Shown: piece after piece, positions 1-26,000 of the stretch | Layout of the letters: the number at the start of each line of letters is the position of its first letter | Position numbering within the stretch: position 1 is the stretch's first letter | Source: Corallium rubrum | Lineage: Eukaryota > Cnidaria > Anthozoa > Scleralcyonacea > Coralliidae | Assembly (NCBI GenBank): GCA_964035015.1 | Contig: OZ036000.1 | Location: 6,635,709-6,699,708 of the forward strand | Direction of reading: 5' to 3' | DNA: 64,000 bases | Position numbers and translations under genes: made by a program | Notes under the pieces: generated by a model | Told to the model about the DNA's origin: nothing | What the model saw: the letters and a program-made list of their open reading frames with translations, nothing else | Databases searched by the model: none

Positions 1-14015
<14,015 letters not shown>

Positions 14016-14145
14016 GTAAGTTACTTGATCTAGTGCAACATTTCAGATCTCAATGCAATTTTCTATTTTGAAAACCTATGGTACATCTCATATGGTACAT
14101 GATCCCCCCAAAATGCACCCTAAGAATACTGTTTTCGTTTCTTAG

Positions 14146-14165
14146 GGTTGTGCTGTATACAATAA
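14146..14165 (+). other. Candidate last ULK3 exon with a short tail
   Basis: The exon ending at 14015 leaves a phase-1 base and a donor (GTAAGT). The next plausible acceptor is a pyrimidine-rich stretch ending in AG at 14144-14145. Joining it reads R-L-C-C-I-Q followed by TAA at 14163-14165. The last four residues, CCIQ, would fit a CaaX box for farnesylation. The join is in phase but rests on one splice prediction; the true last exon may lie elsewhere. Confidence 0.35.
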
Positions 14166-15140
14166 CCACAGAGCATGCGTGTCCTTGTGTACCACACTTC
14201 GACTGCAAGTAGTATATGGCTCGACATAGACACCGCTGGCCGTGGAAGAACGTAGTCATGACAAAGATGGATGACGTAATTCATGAAACGGCAAGCATTT
14301 TGTACACCGAGTAAGGTAACAACGGATAATGTAGATGTTGATTATAGAAACGCGCGCTGAGATAAACTCAGTTTTGAAGATTCCTTGAATTATAATCACA
14401 CAACGAACACCGTCAATCCGTTTGCACCTAGCGGTTGTCGGCTAGATTGCGAGCCGTCTCTATTTTCGTTGACCATGTAGCATTTCACGAACTTAATGAC
14501 CATTGCATTTTGATGAATTTATTGACCATTGCATTTTGATGAACTTAATGACCATTGCATTTCACGAACTTAATGACCATTGCATTTTGATGAAATTGTT
14601 GACCATTGCATTTTGATGAACTTAATGACCATTGCATTTTGGTAAACTTAATGACCATTGCATTTGACGAACTTAATGACCATTGCATTTTGGTGAACTT
14701 AATGACCATTACATTTTGGTGAACTTAATGACCATTGCATTTTGACGAGATCCGATTGCATTTCGGCGAATTTAATAACCATTGCATTTCCCCCCAAAAC
14801 GATAAGCACCTTAATAGATTTTTTTTTAAAAAAATATAATGTAAATGGTTATCTCAGGAATTTGAAAATAGTCTTAACATAATATTCTGAATTCCGGTGA
14901 ACATTAAGAACATTGATGATACTCTAAGTCAGTGAATGAAGTATATACAATCTCCGGACAAGTCGGGAAAAATTTACTTGACTGTATTATTGCGACGTTG
15001 ACTCGGCTGGTGGTCAAGAGCTTGTCAAGTCGTGTTTACTTTTCTTTTTGTTTTCATTGATATCATCGGGCTATGCATCAAAATATTGCGCGGTGTAAGA
15101 TTCTCTGACGGATTAAGTTTCACAAGGAGGAGAAAACAGA
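14166..15140. other. Intergenic stretch with a ~27-bp minisatellite
   Basis: From about 14474 to 14790 units of GAACTTAATGACCATTGCATTTTGAT repeat about eleven times with variants (shown in pieces: GAACTTAATGACC then ATTGCATTT). The remainder has no gene I can support; the last 100 bp before 15214 would hold the 5' leader of the GAS1-like gene. Confidence 0.8.
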
Positions 15141-15213
15141 GCGTTTTGTGACTTTGGCAAGAGTTAAGGGCAATATCCCGAAGCGTGTTTCGACCGAAGG
15201 CCGCGCGTGTTTG

Positions 15214-15981
15214 ATGGCTGCCGCTTGGAGTTTGAATACGGTGCTTCTGGTGTTTTTATGCGTGTTGAAAGAACACGCTATTGAAAGCGACACTAAAGAC
15301 TGCTATCAGGCTGTTAGCGACTGCAGGAACGATTCCAAGTGCGCTCGTATGCTACAAATTTACGAAAAGGAGTGCAAATCGATTGTGAACATTTTCGACA
15401 TTTTTTCCAACACCTCGATGTTTCCGTGTTCGAGTAAATGCGTGAATTCTATCAAATCAATGATGCAGACCACGAAAGGGGCAATGTTGTGGAAGTGCGA
15501 ATGCAACCAGGATGGGGAATGTCTTACGCTAAAGACCCGCAGTCAGAAATGTCTCACCATAGCCAATGGCACTTATCGGAAACGAACGGGCTGCAGCGTT
15601 GTTCAGGCAAAATGCTTGAAGAACTCCAAGTGTAAACAAGCGCAAAAGGAGTTCCTACGGAAGTGTTCAAAGTTGTTCTCGTCAACGAATTGTACCGCTA
15701 ACTGTTTGTCGAGCCAGAAAAAGCTGTTTAGTTTGGCTATCGGCCGGTCATTGATGGACTGCGAATGCGACGGACTCGAAGAGCTCTACTGCCTCGTGCT
15801 ACGAGCTCACGCCGAAAGACTGAAATGTTACTGGAAGAACTGGAAGAACTGGAAGAACCGACGAGATCGGAAACGAAAACGATGTAAAAGACAGAGACAA
15901 AACCGAAAACATGCGAAACAGCGTACACAACGCAAAGTAGATAACAAGTGCGGAAGACGTGGTCAGCGAAAGAAAGACTAA
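15214..15981 (+). CDS. GAS1/GDNF-receptor-alpha-like secreted cysteine-rich protein
   Basis: A 255-residue single-exon ORF. The chosen ATG gives a good signal peptide (MAAAWSLNTVLLVFLCVL); the frame is open upstream but only by non-ATG codons. Two GDNF/GAS1 domains follow. The first runs from about residue 30 (DCYQAVSDCRNDSKC) to KCECNQDGECL; the second runs from GCSVVQAKCLKNSKC to DCECDGLEELYC. Each has the CxxxxxxC, CxxxC and CxC pattern of this family. GAS1 of vertebrates is also intronless and binds Hedgehog and GDNF-family ligands or RET at the cell surface. Here the C-terminus is about 50 residues of Lys/Arg-rich sequence with three WKN repeats and no hydrophobic GPI signal, so the protein may be secreted and bind heparan sulphate or nucleic acid. 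Hedgehog-related ULK3 upstream is probably coincidence. Confidence 0.82.
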   Translation: MAAAWSLNTVLLVFLCVLKEHAIESDTKDCYQAVSDCRNDSKCARMLQIYEKECKSIVNIFDIFSNTSMFPCSSKCVNSIKSMMQTTKGAMLWKCECNQDGECLTLKTRSQKCLTIANGTYRKRTGCSVVQAKCLKNSKCKQAQKEFLRKCSKLFSSTNCTANCLSSQKKLFSLAIGRSLMDCECDGLEELYCLVLRAHAERLKCYWKNWKNWKNRRDRKRKRCKRQRQNRKHAKQRTQRKVDNKCGRRGQRKKD

Positions 15982-17365
15982 ATGCCCGGAGGGGGAGTTG
16001 AATTTGAACAAAGCGTTGGAAGCTGGTTCCTTCTATGTTATAATATAAATATAAAATATACAGTGCTGGCTTGCAGTCTTTGACTCTCGAGTTTTCGATT
16101 GATGACTGTATATATCAATGGTTGTGTGTAAATGTACGTTGAGTACCCCAACGACCAACGTCGCCATAGGAAAAAAACTGTAGCCAACCACTGTTTCTCT
16201 TCAGCCCAATTCGCGATTCCAACGAACAACGTACAACTAGACGGGATGTACTTATGTGATAATTCAGCTCAGTTCTACGTCAATAACAATATTAAAACTC
16301 CTAAAACTTTCAATTTACACGGGACAAACTAGCTACGGAACCGGGATCATACAGGTCACATCCGAAGAAAAACAAAACTTGAGCTATAACATTTCTTGCT
16401 CGTGTATACTTAGCCAACATTTTTAGATTTTAACAGAGCAAGAAGAAGTCGGGTTTTTTAAAAAAATCCCGATTATTATATACTTGTTGTAATATACGTT
16501 TATTTTTAGTAAAACGGTTTGATGAAAGACCTTTCACACGAGAGATAAGGCGTGAGTTAATAGTTTTTCCGACAGGAAAAAGAGCGGGTATGATGTTACA
16601 CAATGACGATATGTCAGCGTCCAACGAGAGTAAGCAATAGGGTTGTGTTTTCAGTGCAAATATCCTACAACTTGTCTACGTATTTCATGACAGCATGCGC
16701 GCGTTTATCCCTCGCTCAGATCCCCTTGACTGTGGGGATTTATAGCGCTTTAGTATTTCATGACAGCATGCGCGCGTTTATCTCTCACTCAAATCCCCTT
16801 GGCTGTGGGGATTTATGGGGATTTATGTGGGGGTGGGTGTAAGTAGATAATGGGAAACAATTAGTTGTGGCTTTTGACATGTCTGTGTCAGTGTGTCATC
16901 ATCGGGCCAAAAAAACGCTCGATTCTTTGTAAAGACAAAAAGTGTCAAGGTTTTGTTTAGAAAACTAAGATACGGTCGACGAAATTGTATATTTAATTGC
17001 AAATGAACACTCTTATCGTCGAAAATGATTAACACAAATGAAAGATGTTTGGGCTAAATTAATGGTTTACGGAGCGGAAATATTAAAGGGCAATCAATAA
17101 CCTAAGGGGCCAGACACGTTGAACGCAAATGGGCGACGCGATTATACTGATCACTGATATCGGATTATTTTAAAAAAATAATTCAACGTCATTACCCCTT
17201 GGGATATTTGGGCTACAAAACGGCCATTTGGTTTCAAGGAGGTTCTTAACCCATGCATTCCTGCCTTAATCGGCTAAGAAAGGTCCCGTAACACCAGACG
17301 ATTTTACTCGTCAAAAAGAGAGAACCCTTAGACATCCTAAGGAGCAATGGGTTTATAAGCTGCAT
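15982..17365. other. Intergenic, with a 63-bp direct duplication
   Basis: No gene is supported. The segment 16680-16742 is repeated at 16753-16815; both copies carry TTTCATGACAGCATGCGCGC and a CCCC...GGGGATTTAT end. Short ORFs here have no recognised domain. Confidence 0.6.
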
Positions 17366-17465
17366 TTCCACTAGGCGTAAAATGTCGCGCCTTCGATTTT
17401 ATTTCTTAGAAAGGAGAAAACTGTTCAATTTTGTACAATATTTTACGCCTAGCGAAAATCCAGCC
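17366..17465. repeat. Short hairpin element (TTCCACTAGGCGTAAAAT)
   Basis: CATTTCCACTAGGCGTAAAA and its imperfect complement TTTTACGCCTAGCGAAAATC enclose a small loop. The same TTTCCACTAGGCG end recurs in the hairpins at 41855-42140, so it is an interspersed family. Confidence 0.6.
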
Positions 17466-17481
17466 GTATAGCTTACACTAA

Positions 17482-17849
17482 TAGGGACCTTAAGATGCAA
17501 GGACGACGGCGGCGGTTAAAAAGCAATTCAAATTTTAACATTAAAAAGAAGTCACAGTTAACTGACTACTGTATTCAATACTTGAAGCTTGTTTTATAAT
17601 TTTCAAAGTGTTAAAACGGTCGCAGTGTCTGTGTTAAGGCAATCTCAGACAGCAGTTCTCATCACCCCACGAGTCAACGTCGTCCTGAAGACGTGAAAAT
17701 GGTCTGAGTGGCGTTGTATACAGAGCGAGGACGGTGTTCAGATTACTCTTGGGACTAGAAATTATTCATTATCTTTGTTTTGCAAGAAGAATTATTTTGT
17801 TTGAAGGACGTCGTCCTCGAAGTTGCCGTCGTAGATCTTAAGGTCCCTA
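17482..17849. mobile_element. Non-autonomous TIR element with TA duplication
   Basis: TA, then GGGACCTTAAGAT at 17484 and, inverted, ATCTTAAGGTCCC ending at 17847, then TA. Sub-terminal GACGACGG and CCGTCGT also pair. A TA duplication suggests a Tc1/mariner-like or related origin. About 364 bp, no coding capacity. Confidence 0.7.
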
Positions 17850-18030
17850 TCTACTGCATGCGGCCCGTATATAAATAAATTTATGGTGGAGATAAATGAA
17901 AAAGGAAAGGAAAAAGAGAACGACAAATGACCGTATTTCGAAAGCTGTTAAGTACAGCAGCGAAGGGCACCAAGTAAACTCCGGACGGACTTATCGCCAA
18001 GACAGGTTTATCTGTATCGTATCACAGTCT

Positions 18031-18247
18031 AAAGCCTGCCGCACACGAGAGCAACTAGCTGAGCTAACCGCCTCGCGAGGCCATTTGCTCAGCAAGATTC
18101 TTTCGTGTGCGCGTTGTTTTTCCTGAGAATTTGACCTCGCGAGTCAAATTCTCAGGAAAAACGACGCGCACACGAGAGAATCTTGCTGAGCAAATGGCCT
18201 CGCGAGGCGGTTAGCTCAGCTGGTTGCTCTCGTGTGCGGCTGGCTTT
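18031..18247. repeat. 217-bp near-perfect palindrome
   Basis: Arms of about 100 bp (outer AAAGCCTGCCGCACACGAGA, inner GAGAATTTGACCTCGCGAG) are reverse complements with few mismatches. Inner CCTCGCGAGG motifs are themselves palindromic. A diverged relative with TAGTGTGCAGTGGGCTTT ends lies at 35130-35215. Confidence 0.8.
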
Positions 18248-18540
18248 ACGGGTGTAACATGCTGTGCAATGGTCAAAATCGTGCGAAACAAGATGCACGA
18301 ACCATTGTACAAACGTCTACTCTCTGTGCAATGATTGCGATTCTGACTGACTTATCTTGTAAGACAAGTTGCATGAAATGTTGCACCGTGTATAATATGC
18401 AGGGCCTTTAGGCGATTACACGACAGACACATAATGACCACTGCCACAGGGATTATTTTTCTATCATGTCACCTTGACAAACCCCATTGATCCAGAAGAT
18501 AACTGCGAAGTTTTTGAAGTGCCTATGAAGCGAAAATTAT

Positions 18541-18963
18541 AATTCTCTTAAATGAAAGAACTCTCAAAACGACAAAGTAACATCTTTTGCAGATCTTCGT
18601 TTCCGTGCCTCGTTGAGATATTTCAATTTTTTTTTGATATGCGAATTAACACTTTGACGTCACACCTGTCTAATGAGTTATCAGAGAAGGTTCGGTATCT
18701 TTGCTATTATCAAGCGAAATCAATTAAAAATCTGTATGTCTAATGCTTTATGCGAAATAAACGCACAGGATCGGCTTCGAAGTGATTTCGTTTGATAATA
18801 GCAAAGATATAGAACTTTCTCCGATAACTCATTATACACGTGTGATGTCAAAGTGTTTAATTTGCATATCAAAGAAACTGAAATATCTCAACAACGAAGC
18901 ACGGAAACGAAGATCTGCAAAAGATGTTACGTTGTAGTTTTAAGAGTTCTTTCATTTAAGACA
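18541..18963. repeat. Foldback MITE, family F copy 1
   Basis: Ends read AAATGAAAGAACTCTCAAAA and the complement; the arms include GTAACATCTTTTGCAG and GAGATATTTCAATTT. Arms of ~180 bp pair around a ~55-bp loop. Related copies: 19968-20394, 46275-46648, 47481-47906, with half-copies at 36918-37088 and 41145-41282. Confidence 0.8.
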
Positions 18964-19084
18964 ATATAGAAGCTTTATAGAAGAATTATATAAAAGAATT
19001 TGATATAATATATTATATTATTAGGAAAATCAGTGAATTTGAGTATGTTACATAAAAATTAAGTAAATGTAAAGTTTTCTCAGA

Positions 19085-19165
19085 TGTTATATTGTACTGA
19101 AGAAAAACTGTGCTCTAGACGGGGGTTCGAACCCGCAACCTATAGTTCGGAATGCCAGCCAGACT
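19085..19165 (-). repeat. tRNA-derived SINE fragment
   Basis: On the - strand GGTTGCGGGTTCGAACCCCC is a good pol III B box, and the context CTGGCATTCC matches the SINE head at 7695-7800. The rest of the element is degraded. Confidence 0.5.
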
Positions 19166-19355
19166 TGCTTGTTTTTCAAGCCTTATATTACAATGCAATA
19201 CAATACAACAACTTTATTTAAAGAGGGTAAACACATAACAGCTTTCGCTGACAAACCAGTGGCCCTCATGTAAAAAATGTCGAAAAGTTACAAATATATA
19301 ACGTAATATATAGATAAGAAATATGTATTAACTATTTACAAGGAATTAATAAATT

Positions 19356-19360
<5 letters not shown>

Positions 19361-19391
<31 letters not shown>

Positions 19392-19596
19392 TATATAATA
19401 TATATATATATATATAATATATTATATTATATTATATTATATTATATTATATTATATTATATTATATTATATTATATTATATTATATTATATTATATTAT
19501 ATTATATTATATTATATTATATTATATTATATTATATTATATTATATTATATTATATTATATTATATTATATTATATTATATTATATTATATTATA
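19361..19596. repeat. (TA)n followed by (ATATT)n
   Basis: TA dinucleotides with breaks to about 19420 pass into about 35 copies of the pentamer ATATT up to 19596. Confidence 0.95.
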
Positions 19597-19967
19597 GAAA
19601 GGGGAGAAAAGCTAGCTGTATATACAAGCATATGCAGAAGATATGACGACTGGAAGATTATAATAATACTTCAAAAAAGTCAATGTTTTTATAACACTAT
19701 TCACTATTCATTTATACTTATGCATGAGTCTATTCCAAACTTGACCATCCCCCCCCCCCGGGAAAGGACCCGGGCATTTGTTGTTGTTTTTTAATTATAG
19801 TGCTAATTCCCCACCATAGGCATAGGGCAAAAACTGATGGGCAAATTACCCACCCCTGGGCTGTGAAAAGGTGACAAATTTCCCACCCCCAGGAGCACAC
19901 GTCATTGATCGAGTCAATATAAAGCCTATTTATACCAATGAATCAATCTCATGAAACTAAAATTAAG

Positions 19968-20394
19968 TTTGTCTTATTTGAAAGAACTCTTAAAATAATG
20001 GGGAATATCAATTTACAGCTTTTTCATATTTTACTTAGTTCTTGAGATATTTAGACTTCAGTGATATTCAAATGAGATAACTTATGGTTCGTTTTTTCAC
20101 TAATTAACATATTCGAAAATCGCGAATATTATTAAGATTATTGAACAAAATCACTTGAAACTTTGCATATTGCTACAGTTCATGCAACTAAACATGAAAG
20201 ACAATTTACAAGTGATTTTGATCAATAATCTCAAAAATATTCACGATTTCCGAATATGTTAATTAGAAAAAACCGAACCATAAGTTATCTCATTTGAATA
20301 TCACATAAGTCTAAATATCTCGAGAACTAAGTAAAATATGAAAAAGCTGTAGATTGATATTCCCCATTATTTTAAGAGTTCTTTCAAATAAGAC
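19968..20394. repeat. Foldback MITE, family F copy 2
   Basis: Outer ends GTTTGTCTTATTTGAAAGAA and TTCTTTCAAATAAGACAAAC are exact complements. Arms hold AATGGGGAATATC and a CGAATATT zone instead of the GTAACATC zone of copy 1, so it is a subfamily. Confidence 0.85.
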
Positions 20395-20787
20395 AAACGT
20401 TTCATATACACTTTAAAATATATCAAAAATATATAAGTGCAAGGCAAATGTCTCGGAGTCTCCCGGGGGGGATGGTCAAGTCTGGAATTGACTCATGCAT
20501 TGGCTCTTTATGCAATATGATACGTTTTGCCTATACGGCAGGGGTTTTTCTATTATTGACGAGTGAAAATCGTCTGGCGTTAGGCAGAGTGAGTAAAACA
20601 TTAGAGTATAGGTGCTTGGTGCTGAAAGGATTAAATATAGGCAGTAGGAATTGCAAATTTTGCCTTATATGTAATATGTCTTTACCACGCTATGATTGGC
20701 TGGGCTCCGTGCGCTTATAAAATATAGAGGTCATGTATGACGTCATCATGTACCGCGTTTGTACATAAACATGTGCTAGTCTTATAA

Positions 20788-20897
20788 AGGTACATTTGAT
20801 GCCATTTGAACACGAAAGAAGTGTATGAAAACACTAGGCTATATCGTCTCGTGTTTCTACTCAACTTCTTTCGTGTTCAAATGACGTCAAACGTACC

Positions 20898-20898
<1 letters not shown>
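20788..20898. repeat. Short inverted repeat
   Basis: GGTACATTTGATGCCATTTG and GAACACGAAAGAAGT at the left pair with complements at the right around a ~30-bp loop. The preceding 80 bp (TGATTGGCTGGGCTCCGTGC...TATGACGTCAT) is shared with 48440-48500. Confidence 0.7.
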
Positions 20899-20902
<4 letters not shown>

Positions 20903-20933
<31 letters not shown>

Positions 20934-21410
20934 TCTTTATTCATCATCCATTAAGGAAAATCTTCCCCAAAACTAAATTAAATAAATATTGTCTTCGAAG
21001 AACCAGCAGTGCACGCCCTAAACTTAACACTGAGCGCTATAAGAATTCCTACATAAATAGATTAATTTTCAAATATAATTTAGCTCTTTAGACTTTTTAT
21101 ATTATGTAAATTTAAAAAAAAATAATCTTTGTAACAAACGAAATGTATCTTTTTCCTAACAATTTAACCTTTTCAAAAATAGAGTTATCCATGAAATATA
21201 GCGTCGTTTATAGCATCTGTCTAAAAAACATTGAATTACGGTAAGATCAGAATCAGATGCCCCCAAAACTGCTAAGCCATATGTAATATTCGGAAGTACT
21301 ATACTATTGAACAGATAGTCTATCTCTGCTTGATTGTAGCCTTCTTTACGTAATGTTCTCAGAATAAACAAGCCCCTGTTAGCCTTTATAAGACTAGTAT
21401 GTATGTACAA
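20903..21410 (-). pseudogene. LINE 3' fragment (reverse transcriptase C-terminal tail)
   Basis: The - strand ORF 21410-21156 reads RGLFILRTLRKEGYNQAEID, then YLFNSIVLPNITYGLAVLG and a final CYKRRYIS. This is the thumb-side tail seen in CR1/L2/RTE-type LINE reverse transcriptases. It ends, in the same orientation, in a (TTGA)n microsatellite at 20903-20932, a usual tail of such elements. The catalytic core is missing, so it is a 5'-truncated dead copy. Confidence 0.65.
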
Positions 21411-21660
21411 ACCTCAAACCTTACCATGACCTTTTTGTATCTGCGCAACGCGCAGATATATTGCTATCGTGTTGTGTGTTTGTGCGTATGTTAACTTTTT
21501 GGTGTAACCGCTGACCTGTAATGTGTGCAGTAGTGTGACTGTTTATATTTCCTCGCCATGTTGTATGAACTACGGAGCGAGACGAAGAACAACATTATTT
21601 TCGAAGAAAGTCAATTGCAATGCTGTATGATTGGAGTAGTATGATTCAGGGATACTTTAA

Positions 21661-21850
21661 AATGATTGCGTTTGACCGTACGCCAAGTGATAGCATAATA
21701 ATGCAATTTGATATTTGCGCTCATCTCAGTTCAAATAGATTTTTCTCCGTTGCTATTCTATACGATTTGTTCTAATTCACATATGTTGTACAGAATTTAA
21801 CGCTCTATCTAATCGTACAAGTTTCTCAAATGGCACAAACCTACAGACGA
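21661..21850. repeat. ~206-bp repeat unit flanking the Rep/helicase element (left)
   Basis: GCGTTTGACCGTACGCCAAG, CACATATGTTGTACAGAATT and GGCACAAACCTACAGACGA mark this unit. It stops exactly where the inverted repeat of the Helitron-like element starts. At least two more units, period about 206 bp, lie at 28416-28860. Confidence 0.75.
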
Positions 21851-22406
21851 TTAATTACATTCAAATACTACAGACTTAAATTACAAATAACTATCACTTA
21901 TCTGAATATATTTGGCACTATCACTTATCTGAATATATTTGGCAAGGCTTAAACTACATACATTACGACTATGTAGTTGATGTTTAGTAAACTAATTTAT
22001 GATAAATGACTGCCACTATAAATCATGCTTCTTGATGTGGCAAAGCTGTCAGTGGAATTCTGAGTGTTAATTCCGATATGTTTATTATAACAAAGCAAGT
22101 ACCAAGCAAGTATGCACTGACTAAATAAACAGCAGAAATGGTATGTAACATGTTATATGTAGTATAGTTGCTCCATTGTTAATATTGTCTAACTTTTATT
22201 GGAGTTGTTGTTGAGAATGCAATACTTTCAAGGAGATCTTTGGACATATGCACAACTCCATACTGTTATTGTCATGAAAGAATACACCACTGCAACCACA
22301 GTATTTGATTTTCCCAAAGAACTTGTAATATTGTATTTACTCCAGACCAAATATGATGGTTATCCATGGCGCAGAAATAATTTCTACTGTTCGCTGAATT
22401 TTCACA
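21851..22406 (+). repeat. Left terminal inverted repeat of the Rep/helicase element
   Basis: Nearly identical to the complement of 27699-28260, including a copy of the N-terminal coding start (QYFQGDLWTYAQLHTVIVMK) on the + strand. The match ends at TTTTCACA. A small number of substitutions (such as WTYA versus WTYP and PWRR versus PWHR) separate the arms. Confidence 0.85.
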
Positions 22407-23066
22407 AAGTGCACAATTTCCCACTGAATTTTCACAAAGTACTGTAATAGTAAAGAATTTCTTGAAGACAGTTCCATGTACATTTCATTACATATACAGT
22501 GTATCGACCGTAGTGCTTTGTGCACGAACCATTGTAGAAACTACTGTAGATTGCGTAAATATAGGTGTAGGGGCAAAGGTTGAGGAGATAGTGTATCCAT
22601 ATGCTTCAATTGACAGTAAACAAAGAACATGTGTTTTTCAGTTTCTATGTTGAAGGAAGTGATAATCCATTTCTGAGACAAATTGTTCAATATTTTGTTG
22701 TTACCAGACATTGTGTTAAGTACAGTATACTGTCCTTCATCAGAATTATAAAAATCTATAAAGACAAAAAAAATGGATTTATTAGCATTGACAGTTCAAA
22801 GAACAGTCAGGGAATTAAAATAAATGGGTATGAAAATGGAAGAAATGAAAAATTTATGCTGTACAAGAGACATGTAGACTTACCATTTTTGAGCTTGCCA
22901 ACCATCAAATTTTGATACATACAGAATGGTGATAATGATATAAATTAATTAAAGTATTAGCCTAATTTCATATTAAAAAAAAAAAGTGTAATAAAAAAAA
23001 ATATATGTACATCACAGTAAATATTACAGTATAACTGGGATTCATAATTGTAATCCTTTATAATTA

Positions 23067-26000
23067 TTATTCAACCTGTCCTGAATGGTTTGATGAGGTA
23101 AATGCACTGCATGTAATCTGTGCCAAACGATCGAGCCTGTTTTCTTCATCAAGCCTGAACTGCAAATTTGCTGATGATTTTAAGCTTGTCAATCTTTCAT
23201 AAGTCATGGGTTCAATGACAAAAGACGATAGGGTTTTCGTTCTACTGATTGCAACATAAGAGACTCCAGCCGTTCTCTCAGATTTACCAATATCAATCCA
23301 AGCCTTTGGCAGTGTGAGACCTTGACTCTTGTGAATTGTTAGAGCCCAAGCAAGTCTAAGAGGTAATTGTTGCCTCTCATGAAAACCATTTTCTGACTGT
23401 GAGGAGACAGTGATTGGACATATTGGGACACATGATGGTCGAGTGTCATCAAATGAAGGACCTCTGTAGTTCTCAAACTGAACAATTACAGCAACAGGCA
23501 AAGTTGGTGGCTGATGGTTGCTTTCAAAGATAAAATCAATGACTGTTCCAGTAGCCCCATTGCAGAGACCAACACTTGACCATAAATTCATGGTTAGCAT
23601 AACTCTAGCACCCTTTGCTAAAAACACCACAGGTTCTAATCCAGACATGTCTTCTGAAGAAATTTTCTTGGCAATCACAGATGAATGCCGAGCATTAATA
23701 TGAGCAACTGGATACTGAAGTTTAGTCAGTTGTTCATGGTTGTAATTTGCAACTTGTTCATTGCTATAGAAGAGCCTTGTAGCATCTTCAAATTATGACA
23801 AGTTTGGGATACTTGATGGTTGGCGAGTTAAAAGTAATTTCCAGTCTTCAACTGTCGACTCAGCTATACGAAGTCGCAACAACAGATCTCTGAAGTTGGT
23901 TTGTTCAACGTTCATGCCTTGTACTCGCTGATTTACAGTGAGTTTAACAACTTTGTCAAACATGTGATAAGTTTGATACCCTTGTTCACCAACAGCACTT
24001 GATGGTTTGGCATGATAAAGAGGCTTATCTGCTACAGGTGGTAACTGTCCTGGATCACCAGTTAAAATCAGAGATTTCCCTCCAAGAACTTTGTTGTTAT
24101 ATCCGGTTGCTTGTTTACAACGTTTGTCAATCCAGCCAAAAGCAACTTGGCCAAGCATTGAGTATTCATCAATAATAATATAGTCAACTTCATTTAAATT
24201 TTCTTGCAGTCTACACAAGCTTTGACCGGCAAGATCTTTTTTACCCCGTGATCCAATGAGTAATTTCAACAAAGAGTGTACAGTAACACCTCTTATATTA
24301 TAAGCAGCTTTACCAGTTGTTGCGGTAACTGCACATTTACCTTGTAGAAGGTTCCAAATAGCATTGATAAGGTAACTCTTACCAGTACCAGCTACACCAA
24401 TAATTACGAGGCACAATGGTTCTTTTTCAGATGAATCATCATCGAAATGAGACTTGACAATATTATAAGCTAGTGCTTGCATTTCACTGAAACTGTTTGT
24501 ATCTACAACTTCATATTGTTCATTTATAGTGACAGGATTATCGTTCTTGGTTTTAATCCATGTTGGCATTGCATAGATTTGTTGATCAGAATAGTTAGCT
24601 CTGTCTTGGTGCCAGTCATGTATTGACTCTGGTGTTTGCTCAGAGTTATCAAATGGGGTGTTAAGTTCGGATAAAATCATCCATTCTTCACGAGTAATAT
24701 CTTGCTCTTCACAAGGTTCATCTTCTGGTTCTTGTTGACTCTCCACAACAGATTGTAGTTTATCAAACCAGTCTGGGACATTAGTTTGTCCATAAGGTGT
24801 CTGCAAGAATTCTTGCCAACAATTAATTAAAATTTCATCAGTTGGGTCTTGGTCATCCCATGCATTGTTTTGGGTTATTTGCCAAGGTTTATACCTCAGA
24901 ACTTGATATTTAGAATAAAGACCAAAATTTGGCCCTTTCGGATTAGGAGAATAAGTTGGAAATATTCTTGGCACAACATTATCTGGTAGTTTTGTTAGCT
25001 CATTGTTAACAACTTTGTATTTTGAAGCAAACTGAACAAAGTTCATGCTCACAATATCATGTGAACTATCATATTGTTGACGGTTAGCATAAACGTCGAG
25101 AAGAGAATTATCAGTACAAGAATCACCAACCTCAATAGATTCATTGTCACGTACTCTGCGTGAACCATTGAGACTCACTGGCATCACTTTAAATGATGAA
25201 CTATGAAGTTTTAGTGACAACAAATGGTGCATTGTCTCTTGAGCTGCATAATCTCTTTCATCAAGAGTTTTCATAACTACCTTTTTAATAGCCCTGTGAG
25301 GGTCGCTATTGTTGTCAACATTCTGGACAATGGAATTAAATGCTTGTTTTAGCATAGGTGACCTTGGTTCACCTTTAGCAGCATATTTAGTTAAATATTC
25401 CACACAAGCATAGTGATCAATAACAACTTGAATATCACAGTTAGCTCTCCATCCTTGTAATTGGAGTTGTTGTTGGTTATTTAACCTAGAATCATTTCTT
25501 TTAGTGACAATCTTTGCCCTATACTGTACATTATCAACTGTGAATTTCTTCAAATTCTAATTTTGTCTGAGGACAGTGATCAAATGGGAAATGAAATCTA
25601 CATTTCAACTCTGATTCATTAGATTTCTTTCTAAGACAATAGTTTGTACTGCAACGAGTGTGTCGTTGAACCATATTTAAAAGATCTATATAATCAGATT
25701 GTATTTCATTGTCAGGAATGTCATTGTGGCATTTTTGACATGGATGAACTTGTGGTCTTATCCAGATTTCCTCATCTGGTGGGTTTGGGTTTATAGTTGA
25801 CAATAAAAAATCAACATACTGACATACTGTGTCAGCAGCTTTCTGACCAGCTTCAATATCCTGGTCTAATTCTGTAGTATCAGGACAATCATTGTCATCC
25901 TTAAATTTCTGCGCTAAGAACCCTTTCAGAGCAGTCTGAGTAAGTTGACACAGTCCTGGGTCATTATTCAGTTTAGCAGTACCATGACAGTGAATACTAC

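Noticed and set aside
15148-15213. Longer N-terminus for the GAS1-like protein
   Set aside because: It depends on a GTG start; the ATG at 15214 begins directly with a signal peptide.
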